Counted from the first letter of the stretch, positions 1 through 8,933 are shown. The stretch: DNA of 23,349 bases from an uncultured Senegalimassilia sp. (GCA_937925385.1 CALEWN010000351.1:1-23349), one strand, 5' to 3'. Translations and numbers: made by a program. Notes: a model not told the origin generated them from the letters alone.

Positions 1-83
1 CCTACCCGCCAGAGTCTGCATTGCATCTATAAGCATTCGATATGACGCCTAAAAATGCAACAGATTGAATATAGGAGCATGCA

Positions 84-686
84 ATGGCAACCCTTGATGC
101 CGGTATCACCCGTGAAGCGGCTTTCGACCTGCTCAAAGCCCACAACCAAGACGCCTTCCACATCGAGCACGGCGAGACGGTCGAGCAGACCATGCGCTAT
201 TTCGCGCGCGAGTTCGATGCGGAAAACGAGGGCTTTTGGGGCATCGTCGGCCTTCTGCACGACCTTGACTGGGAAGAGCACGACGACGATCCCGAGAACC
301 ACACGGTATATGCTGCGGAGCTGATCGCGGCAGCCGGCGGGTCGTCCGAGCTCATCCGCGCCATCCAGACGCACAACAGCGATTTCAACCCCAGCCTGCC
401 CGCGCCCGAGCTGCAGATGGAGAAGGTGCTTTTCGCCACCGAGGAGCTGACGGGGCTTATCGGCGCGGCGGTCATCATGCGCCCGAGCAAGTCCGTCATG
501 GACTTCAACGTGAAGTCGCTCAAGAAGAAGTTCAAGGACAAGCGCTTCGCCGCCGGCGTGAACCGCGACGTCATCCGCCGCGGTGCCGAAATGCTGGGGT
601 GGGAACTCGACGAGCTGTTCGAGCGCACCATCGCCGCCATGCAGTCGTTCGCGCCCGATCGCGACACGTTCGTCGCAGCCGAGTAA
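84..686 (+). CDS. HD-domain (HDIG-type) metal-dependent phosphohydrolase family protein
   Basis: The 200-residue protein carries a histidine pair near residues 26-29 (HIEH) and the HD doublet H59-D60 in LLHDLDWEEH, followed by a TH-N segment near residues 96-100. This spacing is typical of single-domain HDIG proteins that bind divalent metal and hydrolyse phosphate esters; the substrate cannot be told from sequence. There is no signal peptide or membrane segment, so it should be cytoplasmic. The ATG at 84 was chosen because AGGAG at 73-77 lies seven bases upstream. It stands alone, converging on the phosphofructokinase gene, with a hairpin between them at 719-753. HD-domain assignment is confident, physiological role unknown. 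Confidence 0.85.
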   Translation: MATLDAGITREAAFDLLKAHNQDAFHIEHGETVEQTMRYFAREFDAENEGFWGIVGLLHDLDWEEHDDDPENHTVYAAELIAAAGGSSELIRAIQTHNSDFNPSLPAPELQMEKVLFATEELTGLIGAAVIMRPSKSVMDFNVKSLKKKFKDKRFAAGVNRDVIRRGAEMLGWELDELFERTIAAMQSFAPDRDTFVAAE

Positions 687-718
687 CGCTTCGGCACCTT
701 ATCCGCCCAAAAGAATGA

Positions 719-755
719 AACGTCCGGCGCCCCGTTGAGGGTCGCCGGACGTTCT
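719..755. terminator. Bidirectional hairpin terminator between convergent genes
   Basis: A perfect 11-bp stem pairs 719-729 with 743-753, and a further CCC/GGG pairing closes most of the loop. An A-rich stretch lies on the left (from 711) and TTCT on the right. It therefore could act on both strands between the HD-domain gene and the oppositely oriented phosphofructokinase gene. The T tract is short on the plus strand. Confidence 0.6.
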
Positions 756-836
756 CGCGTTCGGCACCTGCCGTCTGCAAGCTTATCGTCTTCGCGGCGG
801 CAGCCGCTTCGCTTTCCTGCCTGCGGGCCTTGCCCG

Positions 837-2039
837 CTAGCGCCTGTTGAAGGGGCGCATGGTCACGGGGATGCCGTTCTCGCAGATGAGCTTCGGCTCG
901 CCTTGGATGAGCGGGCGGAAGTAATCAAGCGCCTCGTCGGAGACGCCCTGGTAGTTCGGCAGGATCCATTCGGCGGGGAAGGGGCGCACGAAATTGGCCA
1001 GGTCGGAGGCGGGACAGGCGAAGAACTCGGTGTTGTAGCCGCCGTCGACGCCCTGACCGCGGCGGATGCCCACCACCTGTCCGGTGAACTCGGGCTTCGC
1101 GCTGCGCATGTGCGCGGAAACGCCCAGGTCGTAGGATTCCTCAAGATCGACCAGGCTCATGGCGAAGTTGCTCGAGCGTGCCACGCGCGACAGGTCCTGC
1201 ACCACGCATCGCGGCACGATGCCGGCTTCCACGATCATGGACTTCAACCGTCCGGCGGCTCCGCCCAGCATGGCGTGGCCCAGCCCGTCGGCGGCCTTGC
1301 CGTTGGCCGACAGGTACGTGCCGTCGTACCAGCGCGCGCCTTCCGACACCACCACGTAGCAGCTGCCTTGCTGCTCCATCTTCGCGCGTACCTGCTCCAA
1401 GAAGATGCTGCGGCGGAAATCAACCTCGGGCAGCACGAGCAGGTCGACGTCGCCGGTCAGGCACGTGCTTGCCGCAAGCCAGCCCGCGTCGCGGCCCATG
1501 GTCTCCAGCACGAACACCTCGGGGCGCGTGTAGGCGTCGTAGTCCATGCGCGTGGCGTGGGTGATCTCGCACGCCACCTTCGCGGCGCTGGCGAAACCGG
1601 GGCAGTGGTCCATGAGCCCCAGGTCGTTGTCGACGGTCTTCGGGATGCCGATGAAGCGCTTATCCAGGTTGCGCTCGGCGGCCCAGGCCGTCATGGCGGC
1701 AACCGTGGACATGGAGCCGTTGCCGCCGATATAGAACATGGTGGAGATGTCGTTCTCGTCCATGACGTCGATAAGCCGCTGGAAATCGGCTTCTTCGGAG
1801 AACTTGTAGCGGCACGTGCCCAGCGCGCACGAGGGCGTTTGCTTGAGCACCTCGATCTCGCGGCCGCTTAAATCGGTCAGGTCGAACAGGTTGCCCGCCA
1901 GCGTGCCCTCGATGCCGTTAAGGCCTCCGAGGACGCGGTCGTAGAGCGGGTTGAGCTGGTTTGCGCGGATGACGCCGGCGAGGCTGGCGTTGATGACGGC
2001 GGTGGGGCCGCCCGATTGGGCGACGAGGCAGTTGGCCAT
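837..2039 (-). CDS. 6-phosphofructokinase, PPi-PFK-like subgroup (phosphoryl donor uncertain)
   Basis: The 400-residue protein phosphorylates fructose 6-phosphate to fructose 1,6-bisphosphate in glycolysis. Visible signatures are LVAQSGGPTAVINASL at the N-terminus, the donor-site loop IGGNGSM (104-110), PKTVDND (133-139) with the catalytic aspartate D137, and MGRDAGW (181-187). K134 in PKTVDND is the residue typical of pyrophosphate-dependent enzymes, where classical ATP enzymes have glycine. However the donor loop has G108 where PPi enzymes usually have aspartate. ATP use is therefore possible, as in other G/K-type enzymes. The ATG at 2039 is preferred over an upstream GTG at 2054 because the AGGAG ribosome site lies between them, six bases before the ATG. 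It is divergent from the recJ-helicase gene. Family certain, donor unresolved. Confidence 0.93.
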   Translation of the reverse strand: MANCLVAQSGGPTAVINASLAGVIRANQLNPLYDRVLGGLNGIEGTLAGNLFDLTDLSGREIEVLKQTPSCALGTCRYKFSEEADFQRLIDVMDENDISTMFYIGGNGSMSTVAAMTAWAAERNLDKRFIGIPKTVDNDLGLMDHCPGFASAAKVACEITHATRMDYDAYTRPEVFVLETMGRDAGWLAASTCLTGDVDLLVLPEVDFRRSIFLEQVRAKMEQQGSCYVVVSEGARWYDGTYLSANGKAADGLGHAMLGGAAGRLKSMIVEAGIVPRCVVQDLSRVARSSNFAMSLVDLEESYDLGVSAHMRSAKPEFTGQVVGIRRGQGVDGGYNTEFFACPASDLANFVRPFPAEWILPNYQGVSDEALDYFRPLIQGEPKLICENGIPVTMRPFNRR

Positions 2040-2077
2040 GCGATGCTCCTGCACGTTGTTCAGGGTAGGAAGGCCCC

Positions 2078-2086
2078 ATTATCGCA
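2078..2086 (-). promoter_or_regulatory. Extended -10 promoter candidate for phosphofructokinase
   Basis: On the minus strand the bases read TGCGATAAT, an extended -10 (TGn plus GATAAT) about 40 bases upstream of the start codon at 2039. No convincing -35 box is present at the usual distance, which is common for extended -10 promoters. Confidence 0.4.
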
Positions 2087-2290
2087 CGCCCGCGCCAGGC
2101 TGCGGGCGAAGGGCGAAAGGCTGCAAAAAAGCTGCGAACGGCGCAGGTGTGGCAGGGGCGAACGGGGCGGCGTCGCGCGGTTTTCCGTCATCGTCGCGTT
2201 TCTTTGCGGAGTGGCTTGGCGCGTCGCCCGAACCGCTTGCGACGTTGCCCGCCGACCGCGGCACTTCCCGGCGGCGGCGCCATGCAGTTG

Positions 2291-2299
2291 TGCGACAAT
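2291..2299 (+). promoter_or_regulatory. Extended -10 promoter candidate for recJ-helicase/rel
   Basis: TGCGACAAT on the plus strand is an extended -10 candidate 44 bases before the ATG at 2344. It mirrors the TGCGATAAT on the other strand for the divergent gene. No clear -35 element is visible, so confidence is low. Confidence 0.3.
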
Positions 2300-2343
2300 A
2301 GAGGGGAACTATAGGAAAGCACTGCAATAAGTAGGTACCCACC

Positions 2344-5300
2344 ATGTCTGCCAGATTCAACATCAAGGCGGCAGAGCCCGAGGCGGTCGCATGCCTGCAG
2401 CGCGAGCTGCACATGCCGCACTTCATCGCGGCCACGCTCGTCTCGCGCGGCATCGACACCCCGGAAGCCGCGAACCGTTTCCTCACGCCATCGCTGGAGC
2501 GCGACTGGCGCGACCCTTACATCATCCCCGGGCTGTCCGAGGCCGCCGATGCGCTTGAGGCCGCTATCCGCCGCGGCGACCACATCCTCGTGTTCGGCGA
2601 TTTCGACTTGGACGGCATCTCCGCCACCACCGTCATGACGCGCGGCCTGCGCGAATTCGGCGCGCACGTCACGCCCTTCATCCCGCGCCGCTTCGAGGAG
2701 GGCTACGCCATCACCCCGGCGGCCATCGAGCGCCTGTCGCAGGTCGAACCCGACTTCCTGGTGACCGTCGACTGCGGCATCGCCTGCAAGGCCGAGGTGC
2801 GCCTGCTGCAGGAGCGCGGCATCGAAGTGGCCGTCACCGACCACCACGAGCCTTCCGACCTGGTGCCCGAGGGCGTGCCCGTGGCAGACCCGAAGCGCGA
2901 TCCCGCCTGCCCCAGCGCCATCCTGGCCGGCGTGGGCGTGGCGCTCAAGATGGTGCAAGCGCTTGGCGGGCGCTTCGGCAAACCGCATCTGTGGCGCCAG
3001 TACACCGACTTCGCCACACTCGGCACCATCGCCGACCTCATGCCCATGCGCGACGAGAACCGCGCCCTGGTGGCCGACGGCCTGCGCCGCATCAACCAGG
3101 CCCCGCGCCCGTGCATCGCCGCGCTGCTCGACACCTCCGGCGCCTCCGGCAAACAGGTCACCGCCACCAACCTCAGCTTCTCCATCATCCCGCGCCTGAA
3201 CGCCGCCGGCCGCATGGGCGACGCGCAGCTGGCGCTCGATCTTCTGCTCACCGACGACTTCGAGCAGGCCAACCAGCAGGCGCAGCGCCTCGAGGGCGTC
3301 AACGACCAGCGCCGCGCCATCGAGGCGGAGCTCTCCGAGATCGCCAAGGCCCAGGCAGCCGAAACCTATAAGGGCCAGCGCGCCCTGGTGGTGGCCGGCG
3401 AAGGGTGGCACGAGGGCGTGAAGGGCATCGTGGCAAGCCGCCTGGTGAACACCTACGGCGTGCCCTGCCTGCTGTTCACCATCGACGGCGACGAGGCGCG
3501 CGGCAGCGGCCGCAGCGTGGGCCAGGTCAACCTGTTCAAGGCCGTGGAAAGCTGCTCCGACCTGCTGCTGCGCTTCGGCGGGCACGAGGCGGCCGTGGGC
3601 GTGACGCTTCCCACCGAGAAGCTGCCCGAGTTCGAACGCCGCCTGTGCGAGTACATGGACGCGCTGCCCGAGGGCGCGTTCCATCCGCTCATCACCATCG
3701 ACGCCTGCGTGAACCTCGACGAACTCACCCTGCGCAACGTAGCGCAGCTCGATGCGCTGGCCCCGTTCGGCCAGGAGCATCCCGTGCCCGTGTACCTGGC
3801 GCGCGACGTCACGCTGCTGCACAGCCGAGCGGTGGGCGCCGAGCGCAACCACTTCTCGTGCTCGCTTTCCAACGGGCGCACCACGGTGGCGGGCATCATG
3901 TTCCACTGCAACGACATCGAGGCGCTCATGAAGACCGACAGCGTGGTCAACGCCGCGTTTGAGGTGCAGATCGACGAATGGAAGAACCGCCGCAGCGTGA
4001 AGGCCATGCTCAAGTCGCTGTCGCCGGCGCGCACGTGCGTCGCCCTGGAGGCATGCCTGAACCCGGAGAACCTCAGCTTCGTGAGCGATTTGTACGCCAC
4101 GCGCGATGAAGAGCTGTGCGCCGACGCGCCGCACGATCCCGAGGCCATCGAGGAGTACGAGAACGAGCTGGAGGTCAACCGCGCCCATTGGGAGGCCATG
4201 GCGCGGCAGGACCCGCAGCGCCTGCGCGAGCACATCGTGCGCGCCATCATCGGCGACGGTCAGCTCCATCAGGCCCAGCGCGACATCCTGGATAACCTTG
4301 CCGAAGGCAAGTCGGTGCTCGGCGTCATGGTCACGGGCCGCGGCAAGTCGCTGACCTTCCAGGTGCACGCCACGCTGCGCGCGCTGGCTGCCCGCGAGGC
4401 CAGCCTGTTCGTGTACCCGCTGCGCGCCCTCATCGCCGACCAGGCGTTCCATCTGCGCGAGGCGTTGGCACCCTTCGGCATCACCGTGGTCACGCTCACC
4501 GGCGAGTCCACGGTCGACGAGCGCCGTCAGGCGTTCGCGGGCCTGGCCGACGGCAGCGTGGACATCGCGCTGACCACGCCCGAGTTTTTGGCCTGGCACG
4601 CCGACTCGTTCGCCTATACCGGCCGCGTGAAGTTCGTGGTGGTCGACGAGGCGCACCATGTGGGCCTGGCGCGCGCCGGCCAGCGCGAGGCGTACGCCAC
4701 CATCGGCGCCGCGGTGCGCAGGTTGGGCAACCCCACGGTGCTCGCGCTCACCGCCACGGCCGACGACGAGTGCGCGCAGGCGGTGCGCCGCGAGCTGCCC
4801 ATCGACACGTGCGTGTTCGACGCCTCCGATCGCCCGAACCTGCGCCTGGACGACCGCCGTAATGTGCCCAGCCGCGACAACTACCTGGCCAACCTGGTGG
4901 CAACCGGCGAGAAGACGGTGGTGTTCGTGAACTCCTGCGAGCAGTCCGTGGCCGTCGCCCGCGCGCTGCGCAAGCACGCGCCGCAGGTGGCGCCGCTCAT
5001 CGGCTTCTACAACGCCGGCCTGTCGCGCAGCGAGCGCAAACGCATCGAGCAGCTGTTCCGCACCGATGCGCTTTTGGTGCTCATCGCCACCAGCGCGTTC
5101 GGCGAGGGCGTGGATATCCCGAACATCCGCCATGTGGTGCTGTACCACATGCCGTTCAATGAAATAGAATTCAACCAGATGTCGGGCCGTGCCGGACGCG
5201 ACGGCAAGCCGGCCTGCGTGCACCTGCTGTTCAGCCGCAACGACTGCGCCCTCAACGAGCGCATCCTGGCGGATATGACGCCGTGCCATGACAGCTTGGC

Positions 5301-5709
5301 GCAGGTGTATCGCAAGCTGCGCGATATGCAGCGCGCCTCCGATACGCTGTTCTTCACCACCAGCGATGCCGAGCTGGCCAAGAACGTGTCCACCGACATC
5401 TTCCCGGTGAACACGGCGTCGGTCACGTGCGCCGTGGCGGTGTTCCGCGAGCTGGGGCTTATCGAGGCGCACGCCATGTTCGGCCCCGACGGGTTGGTCC
5501 GCTCCATCCACGTGAAGGACACGCAGGATAAGGTGCAGCTCACCGACAGCGTGCGCTATCGCGAGGGAATGGACGAGCGCGAGATTTTCCACGCGTTCCG
5601 CGATTGGGTTATGCGCAGCAACGCCTGCGACCTGCAGAGGCGCGTCTCCCATCCCATCCTGCCCACCACCGCCGTTGCAAAGGAGGCTGGAAATGAACAA
5701 GTCGAATAG
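2344..5709 (+). CDS. recJ: RecJ single-strand exonuclease fused to RecQ-like DEAH helicase
   Basis: This 1121-residue protein is about twice the usual RecJ length. Residues 80-420 form a RecJ core: DFDLDG (86-91, usually DYDADG), TVDCG (141-145), TDHHEP (165-170), LGTIADLMP (226-234), RLNAAGRMG (284-292) and a DHHA1 region ending FGGHEAAVG (411-419). An OB-like segment follows (about 450-560). From about 640 a superfamily 2 helicase begins: TGRGKSL (664-670, Walker A), DEAH (768-771), ALTATA (801-806) and QMSGRAGRDG (945-954), the last two being RecQ-like. No RQC or HRDC domain is recognisable; residues 980-1121 are unassigned. RecJ degrades 5'-ended single strands after helicase unwinding, so the fusion puts both activities of the RecQ-RecJ pathway in one chain. 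Its end overlaps the next gene by 17 bp. Confidence 0.92.
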   Translation: MSARFNIKAAEPEAVACLQRELHMPHFIAATLVSRGIDTPEAANRFLTPSLERDWRDPYIIPGLSEAADALEAAIRRGDHILVFGDFDLDGISATTVMTRGLREFGAHVTPFIPRRFEEGYAITPAAIERLSQVEPDFLVTVDCGIACKAEVRLLQERGIEVAVTDHHEPSDLVPEGVPVADPKRDPACPSAILAGVGVALKMVQALGGRFGKPHLWRQYTDFATLGTIADLMPMRDENRALVADGLRRINQAPRPCIAALLDTSGASGKQVTATNLSFSIIPRLNAAGRMGDAQLALDLLLTDDFEQANQQAQRLEGVNDQRRAIEAELSEIAKAQAAETYKGQRALVVAGEGWHEGVKGIVASRLVNTYGVPCLLFTIDGDEARGSGRSVGQVNLFKAVESCSDLLLRFGGHEAAVGVTLPTEKLPEFERRLCEYMDALPEGAFHPLITIDACVNLDELTLRNVAQLDALAPFGQEHPVPVYLARDVTLLHSRAVGAERNHFSCSLSNGRTTVAGIMFHCNDIEALMKTDSVVNAAFEVQIDEWKNRRSVKAMLKSLSPARTCVALEACLNPENLSFVSDLYATRDEELCADAPHDPEAIEEYENELEVNRAHWEAMARQDPQRLREHIVRAIIGDGQLHQAQRDILDNLAEGKSVLGVMVTGRGKSLTFQVHATLRALAAREASLFVYPLRALIADQAFHLREALAPFGITVVTLTGESTVDERRQAFAGLADGSVDIALTTPEFLAWHADSFAYTGRVKFVVVDEAHHVGLARAGQREAYATIGAAVRRLGNPTVLALTATADDECAQAVRRELPIDTCVFDASDRPNLRLDDRRNVPSRDNYLANLVATGEKTVVFVNSCEQSVAVARALRKHAPQVAPLIGFYNAGLSRSERKRIEQLFRTDALLVLIATSAFGEGVDIPNIRHVVLYHMPFNEIEFNQMSGRAGRDGKPACVHLLFSRNDCALNERILADMTPCHDSLAQVYRKLRDMQRASDTLFFTTSDAELAKNVSTDIFPVNTASVTCAVAVFRELGLIEAHAMFGPDGLVRSIHVKDTQDKVQLTDSVRYREGMDEREIFHAFRDWVMRSNACDLQRRVSHPILPTTAVAKEAGNEQVE

Positions 5710-8104
5710 CCGATCGGATCAGGGCCTGCTGGGGGCGCAGCCCGACGTTGTCCGGCAAACCGTCGACGATAGCCTGCTGGGTCGCCCGCACGTGGCGGAG
5801 AAGGCGTTTTCCACCGAGGCCACCAAGGTGCTGCCCAAGGGCGAGAAAACACCTGATGAGCGCTTCGCCGATCTGCAGGATATGACGCGTGGCTACCTGA
5901 CCGACGAGGAGGAGGCCAAGCTCGAGAAGGCCTTCCGCTTCGCCGCCGCGGCCCACGAGGGCGCGTGCCGCAAGTCGGGCGAGCCGTTCATCGCGCACCC
6001 GGTGGAGGTGGCCATTATCCTGGCCGACCTGCGCATGGACGCGGAAACGCTGTGCGCGGCGCTTTTGCATGACACGGTGGAGGATACCGACGTGACCAGC
6101 CAGCTGGTCGAGCAGGAGTTCGGCCCGCACGTGGCGCAGCTCGTCGACGGCGTCACCAAGATCACGCGCATCGAGGTGGAAACCCTCACCGACGAGCAGG
6201 CGGCAACCATCCGCAAGATGTTCGTCGCCATGAGCAAGGACATCCGCGTCATCGTCATCAAGCTGGCCGACCGCCTGCACAACATGCGCACCCTGGCGGC
6301 GCTCAAGGAGGACCGCCGCATCTTCAAGTCGCGCGAGACGCTTGAAATCTACGCGCCCATCGCGCACCGCCTGGGCATCAACTCCATCAAATGGGAGCTT
6401 GAGGACTTGAGCTTCTACTACCTCGAGCCCAACAAGTTCAAGCAGGTCTCTCGCATGGTCACCGAAAGCCGCTCCGAGCGCGAGGAGTACCTTGACGAGG
6501 TCATATCCGTGCTGCGCGGCGAGATGGACAAGGTGAGCATCCAGGCGCAGATCATGGGCCGCCCCAAGCACCTGTACAGCATCTATCAGAAGATGGCGAA
6601 GAAGGGCAAGGGCTTCTCCGAGATCTACGACCTGATCGCTGTGCGCATCATCGTCAAGTCGGTGAAGGATTGCTACTCGGCGTTGGGCGCGGTGCACACG
6701 TTGTGGCACCCCATGCCCGGGCGGTTCAAAGACTACATCGCCATGCCGAAGTTCAACATGTACCAAAGCCTGCACACCACGGTCATCGGCCCCGCCGGCC
6801 GGCCGCTCGAGGTGCAGATCCGCACCGAGGAGATGCACCGTCAAAGCGAGTACGGCGTGGCGGCGCACTGGCGCTACAAGGAGAAGGGTGGTCGCGGCAG
6901 CAACGACTCCATGGACAAGCAGCTGGCCTGGCTGCGCGAGATGGTGGACTGGCAGGACGAGACGCACGATTCGCGCGAGTTCCTGAAGGACCTGAAGGTG
7001 GACCTGGCGCCTACCGAGGTGTTCGTGTTCACGCCGAAGGGCGAGGCCATGAGCCTGCGCGCCGGTTCCACGCCCGTGGACTTCGCCTACGCCATCCACA
7101 CCGAGGTGGGCAACCACTGCGTGGGCGCGAAGGTTAACGGCGCCATCGTGCCGCTTGCCTACGAGCTGCAACTGGGCGACCGCGTTGAGATCCTCACGCA
7201 GAAGTCGGCAAGCCCCAGCCGCGACTGGCTCAACATCGTGAAAACGCCCAGCGCGCGCAACAAGATCCGCGCGTACTTCAGCAAGGTCACCCGTGCAGAC
7301 GACCTGCTCAGCGGCCGCGACAAGCTGGCACGCGAGATGCGCAAGCATGGCCTGGGCATCTCCAACACCCGCTCCGAGCGTGCGCTGCGCACCGTCGCCG
7401 ACCACATGGGATACAAGGACGCCGACGATATGCTGGTCAGCATCGGCACCAGCAAGGAGAGCGTGCAAAGCGTGGCCAACCGCCTGCTCGCCGAGTTGGG
7501 CCGCAAGGGCGATCAGCAGCCCGACCCGCTGAACCTGGGCACGGCGGCCATGACCACCGGCAAGCTGCCGCCCATGCTCACGCTGGTGAACAAGCCGAAG
7601 AAGCACGAGACGAAAAGCTCCAACGGCGTGGTGGTGGAAGGCGTGGAAGGCGCGCTTGTGCGCCTGTCGCGCTGCTGCAACCCCGTGCCGGGCGATGACA
7701 TCATCGGCTTCGTCACGCGCGGCCGCGGCGTGTCGGTGCACCGCCGCGACTGCCCGAACGCCAAGGAGCTCATGGCCCAGCCCGAGCGCATCATGAAGGT
7801 GCATTGGGAAAGCGACCTGCCGAAGAACACGTCGTTTAAGGTGGAGGTCTACATTGAGGCGCTCGATCGCCTGCAGCTGCTTTCCGATGTCGTGCTCGTG
7901 CTGTCGGGCATGGGCGCCAACGTGCTGTCGTCGAACACGGTGTCGCACCGCGATGGCATGGCCGAGATGCGCTTCCTGTTCCAGGTCAGCGACATCACGC
8001 ACATCGACATCATCCTCAGCAAGCTCAAGGCGCTCGAGGGCGTGTTCGATGCGCGCCGCATGGTGCCGAAGGTGGGCGGAGGAAAGGATTCCGCGCAGCT
8101 GTAG
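5693..8104 (+). CDS. rel: Bifunctional (p)ppGpp synthetase/hydrolase (RelA/SpoT family)
   Basis: The 803-residue protein makes and degrades the stringent-response alarmone (p)ppGpp. The hydrolase HD domain looks intact, with H126-D127 and E130-D131 in LLHDTVEDT. The synthetase domain carries GRFKDYIAMPK (343-353), NMYQSLHTTV (355-364) and EVQIRT (373-378). A TGS domain (about 441-502) is followed by a zinc-finger-like RCCNPVPGDD region and a C-terminal ACT domain (last ~80 residues). This is the full long-RSH architecture, implying ribosome-associated regulation. The ATG at 5693 was chosen because AAAGGAGG at 5679-5686 lies six bases upstream; a TTG at 5675 would place that site inside the gene. 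The ribosome site lies within the recJ-helicase coding sequence, so the two genes are probably co-transcribed and translationally coupled. Confidence 0.96.
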   Translation: MNKSNSRSDQGLLGAQPDVVRQTVDDSLLGRPHVAEKAFSTEATKVLPKGEKTPDERFADLQDMTRGYLTDEEEAKLEKAFRFAAAAHEGACRKSGEPFIAHPVEVAIILADLRMDAETLCAALLHDTVEDTDVTSQLVEQEFGPHVAQLVDGVTKITRIEVETLTDEQAATIRKMFVAMSKDIRVIVIKLADRLHNMRTLAALKEDRRIFKSRETLEIYAPIAHRLGINSIKWELEDLSFYYLEPNKFKQVSRMVTESRSEREEYLDEVISVLRGEMDKVSIQAQIMGRPKHLYSIYQKMAKKGKGFSEIYDLIAVRIIVKSVKDCYSALGAVHTLWHPMPGRFKDYIAMPKFNMYQSLHTTVIGPAGRPLEVQIRTEEMHRQSEYGVAAHWRYKEKGGRGSNDSMDKQLAWLREMVDWQDETHDSREFLKDLKVDLAPTEVFVFTPKGEAMSLRAGSTPVDFAYAIHTEVGNHCVGAKVNGAIVPLAYELQLGDRVEILTQKSASPSRDWLNIVKTPSARNKIRAYFSKVTRADDLLSGRDKLAREMRKHGLGISNTRSERALRTVADHMGYKDADDMLVSIGTSKESVQSVANRLLAELGRKGDQQPDPLNLGTAAMTTGKLPPMLTLVNKPKKHETKSSNGVVVEGVEGALVRLSRCCNPVPGDDIIGFVTRGRGVSVHRRDCPNAKELMAQPERIMKVHWESDLPKNTSFKVEVYIEALDRLQLLSDVVLVLSGMGANVLSSNTVSHRDGMAEMRFLFQVSDITHIDIILSKLKALEGVFDARRMVPKVGGGKDSAQL

Positions 8105-8121
8105 CAAGGGCGCGGCCGAAT

Positions 8122-8152
8122 CGCCGCCTCGGGGGCTTCCGGGGCGGCGGGT
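8122..8152 (+). terminator. Possible terminator after rel
   Basis: CGCCGCC at 8122-8128 pairs with GGCGGCG at 8143-8149, giving a 7-bp GC stem followed by only GTTT. It lies just after the rel stop codon. The weak T tract makes it a tentative call. Confidence 0.35.
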
Positions 8153-8273
8153 TTCACGTGCCGGCTCGTTGGGGAAAGGGCGTTTCGGCGAAGGGCTCCT
8201 TCCCGTTGCAAGGCAAAGGAGGGGCGGTGCGTCCGTCCTTGACATTCGAAGATGATGATTCAGGAGGTTGAAC

Positions 8274-8933
8274 ATGGCATATAAGGTGAAAGGGACGTGC
8301 GTCGACGCCGCGTTCCTGGTTCTGGGCGGGTATCAAACCAACGTCTACATCGTGTCGGACGGCTCCGCCACTTTCGTGGTGGACCCCGCAAGCGATGCGA
8401 AGAAGATCGTGGCGGCCTTGGGCGGGCGCAAGCTCGATGCCATCGTGCTGACGCATCGTCATTCCGACCACGTGGGGGCGGCCGCCGAGCTGCGCAGCCT
8501 TACCGGCGCTACCGTCATCGCGTCGGCCATCGATGCCGATATGATCTGCGGCGACAAGCCCGTTCCGCGAGACGACCATCAGTTCCCCGTCTGCCCGGTC
8601 GACCAGCGCGTCAACCACGGCGACGTGGTGAAGATCGGCAACATGCCGTGGAAGGTCATCGGCACCCCCGGCCACACCGAGGGCAGCATGTGCCTGTTCC
8701 TGGACTCTTCGCTCACCGAGCGTCTGGACGCCAAACCGGTGCTGATCGCCGGAGACACGTTGTTCTTCGGCTCCATCGGCCGCACCGACTTCACCGGCGG
8801 CAGCATGTCGGCCATGCGCAAGTCGCTCAAGCGTCTGGCGGTCCTGCCTGACGACACGGTGGTCCTGCCCGGCCATGGCAACCTGACCACCATCGGCGGC
8901 GAGCGTCGCCGCGTGTTCGCCTTCTACGCATAA
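8274..8933 (+). CDS. Metallo-beta-lactamase-fold hydrolase (glyoxalase II-like)
   Basis: The 219-residue protein has all five landmarks of the MBL superfamily: THRHSDH (60-66; H61, H63, D65, H66), PGHTEG (132-137; H134), GDTLFFGSIGRTDF (160-173; D161) and PGHGN (199-203; H201). This set binds two metal ions and is typical of the glyoxalase II-like branch that hydrolyses thioesters, though members of the branch have other substrates. No signal peptide is seen. The ATG at 8274 follows AGGAGG (8262-8267) by six bases; a TTG two codons earlier lies too close to that site. It is followed by a strong terminator. It could be co-transcribed with rel if the hairpin at 8122 leaks. Confidence 0.9.
   Translation: MAYKVKGTCVDAAFLVLGGYQTNVYIVSDGSATFVVDPASDAKKIVAALGGRKLDAIVLTHRHSDHVGAAAELRSLTGATVIASAIDADMICGDKPVPRDDHQFPVCPVDQRVNHGDVVKIGNMPWKVIGTPGHTEGSMCLFLDSSLTERLDAKPVLIAGDTLFFGSIGRTDFTGGSMSAMRKSLKRLAVLPDDTVVLPGHGNLTTIGGERRRVFAFYA

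Larger units (their letters stand above)
2040..2343. other. Divergent intergenic region between phosphofructokinase and recJ-helicase
   Basis: These 304 bases separate two divergent genes. I see no supported ORF or RNA gene. Candidate promoter elements for each direction are listed separately; the middle (about 2100-2280) is GC-rich with no recognisable motif. Confidence 0.6.

Noticed and set aside
2188..5700. Very long minus-strand open frame opposite recJ-helicase
   Set aside because: It is the antisense shadow of a gene with clear motifs. Its composition (V, A, H, Q, G, R-rich, no domain) is typical of antisense frames in GC-rich DNA.
8239..8244. TTGACA as a -35 box for the MBL hydrolase
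   Set aside because: Seventeen bases downstream lies the ribosome site itself, with no -10 element and no room for a leader.
5609..8275. Long minus-strand open frame opposite rel
   Set aside because: Antisense shadow of rel with no recognisable domain; rel has full family architecture.
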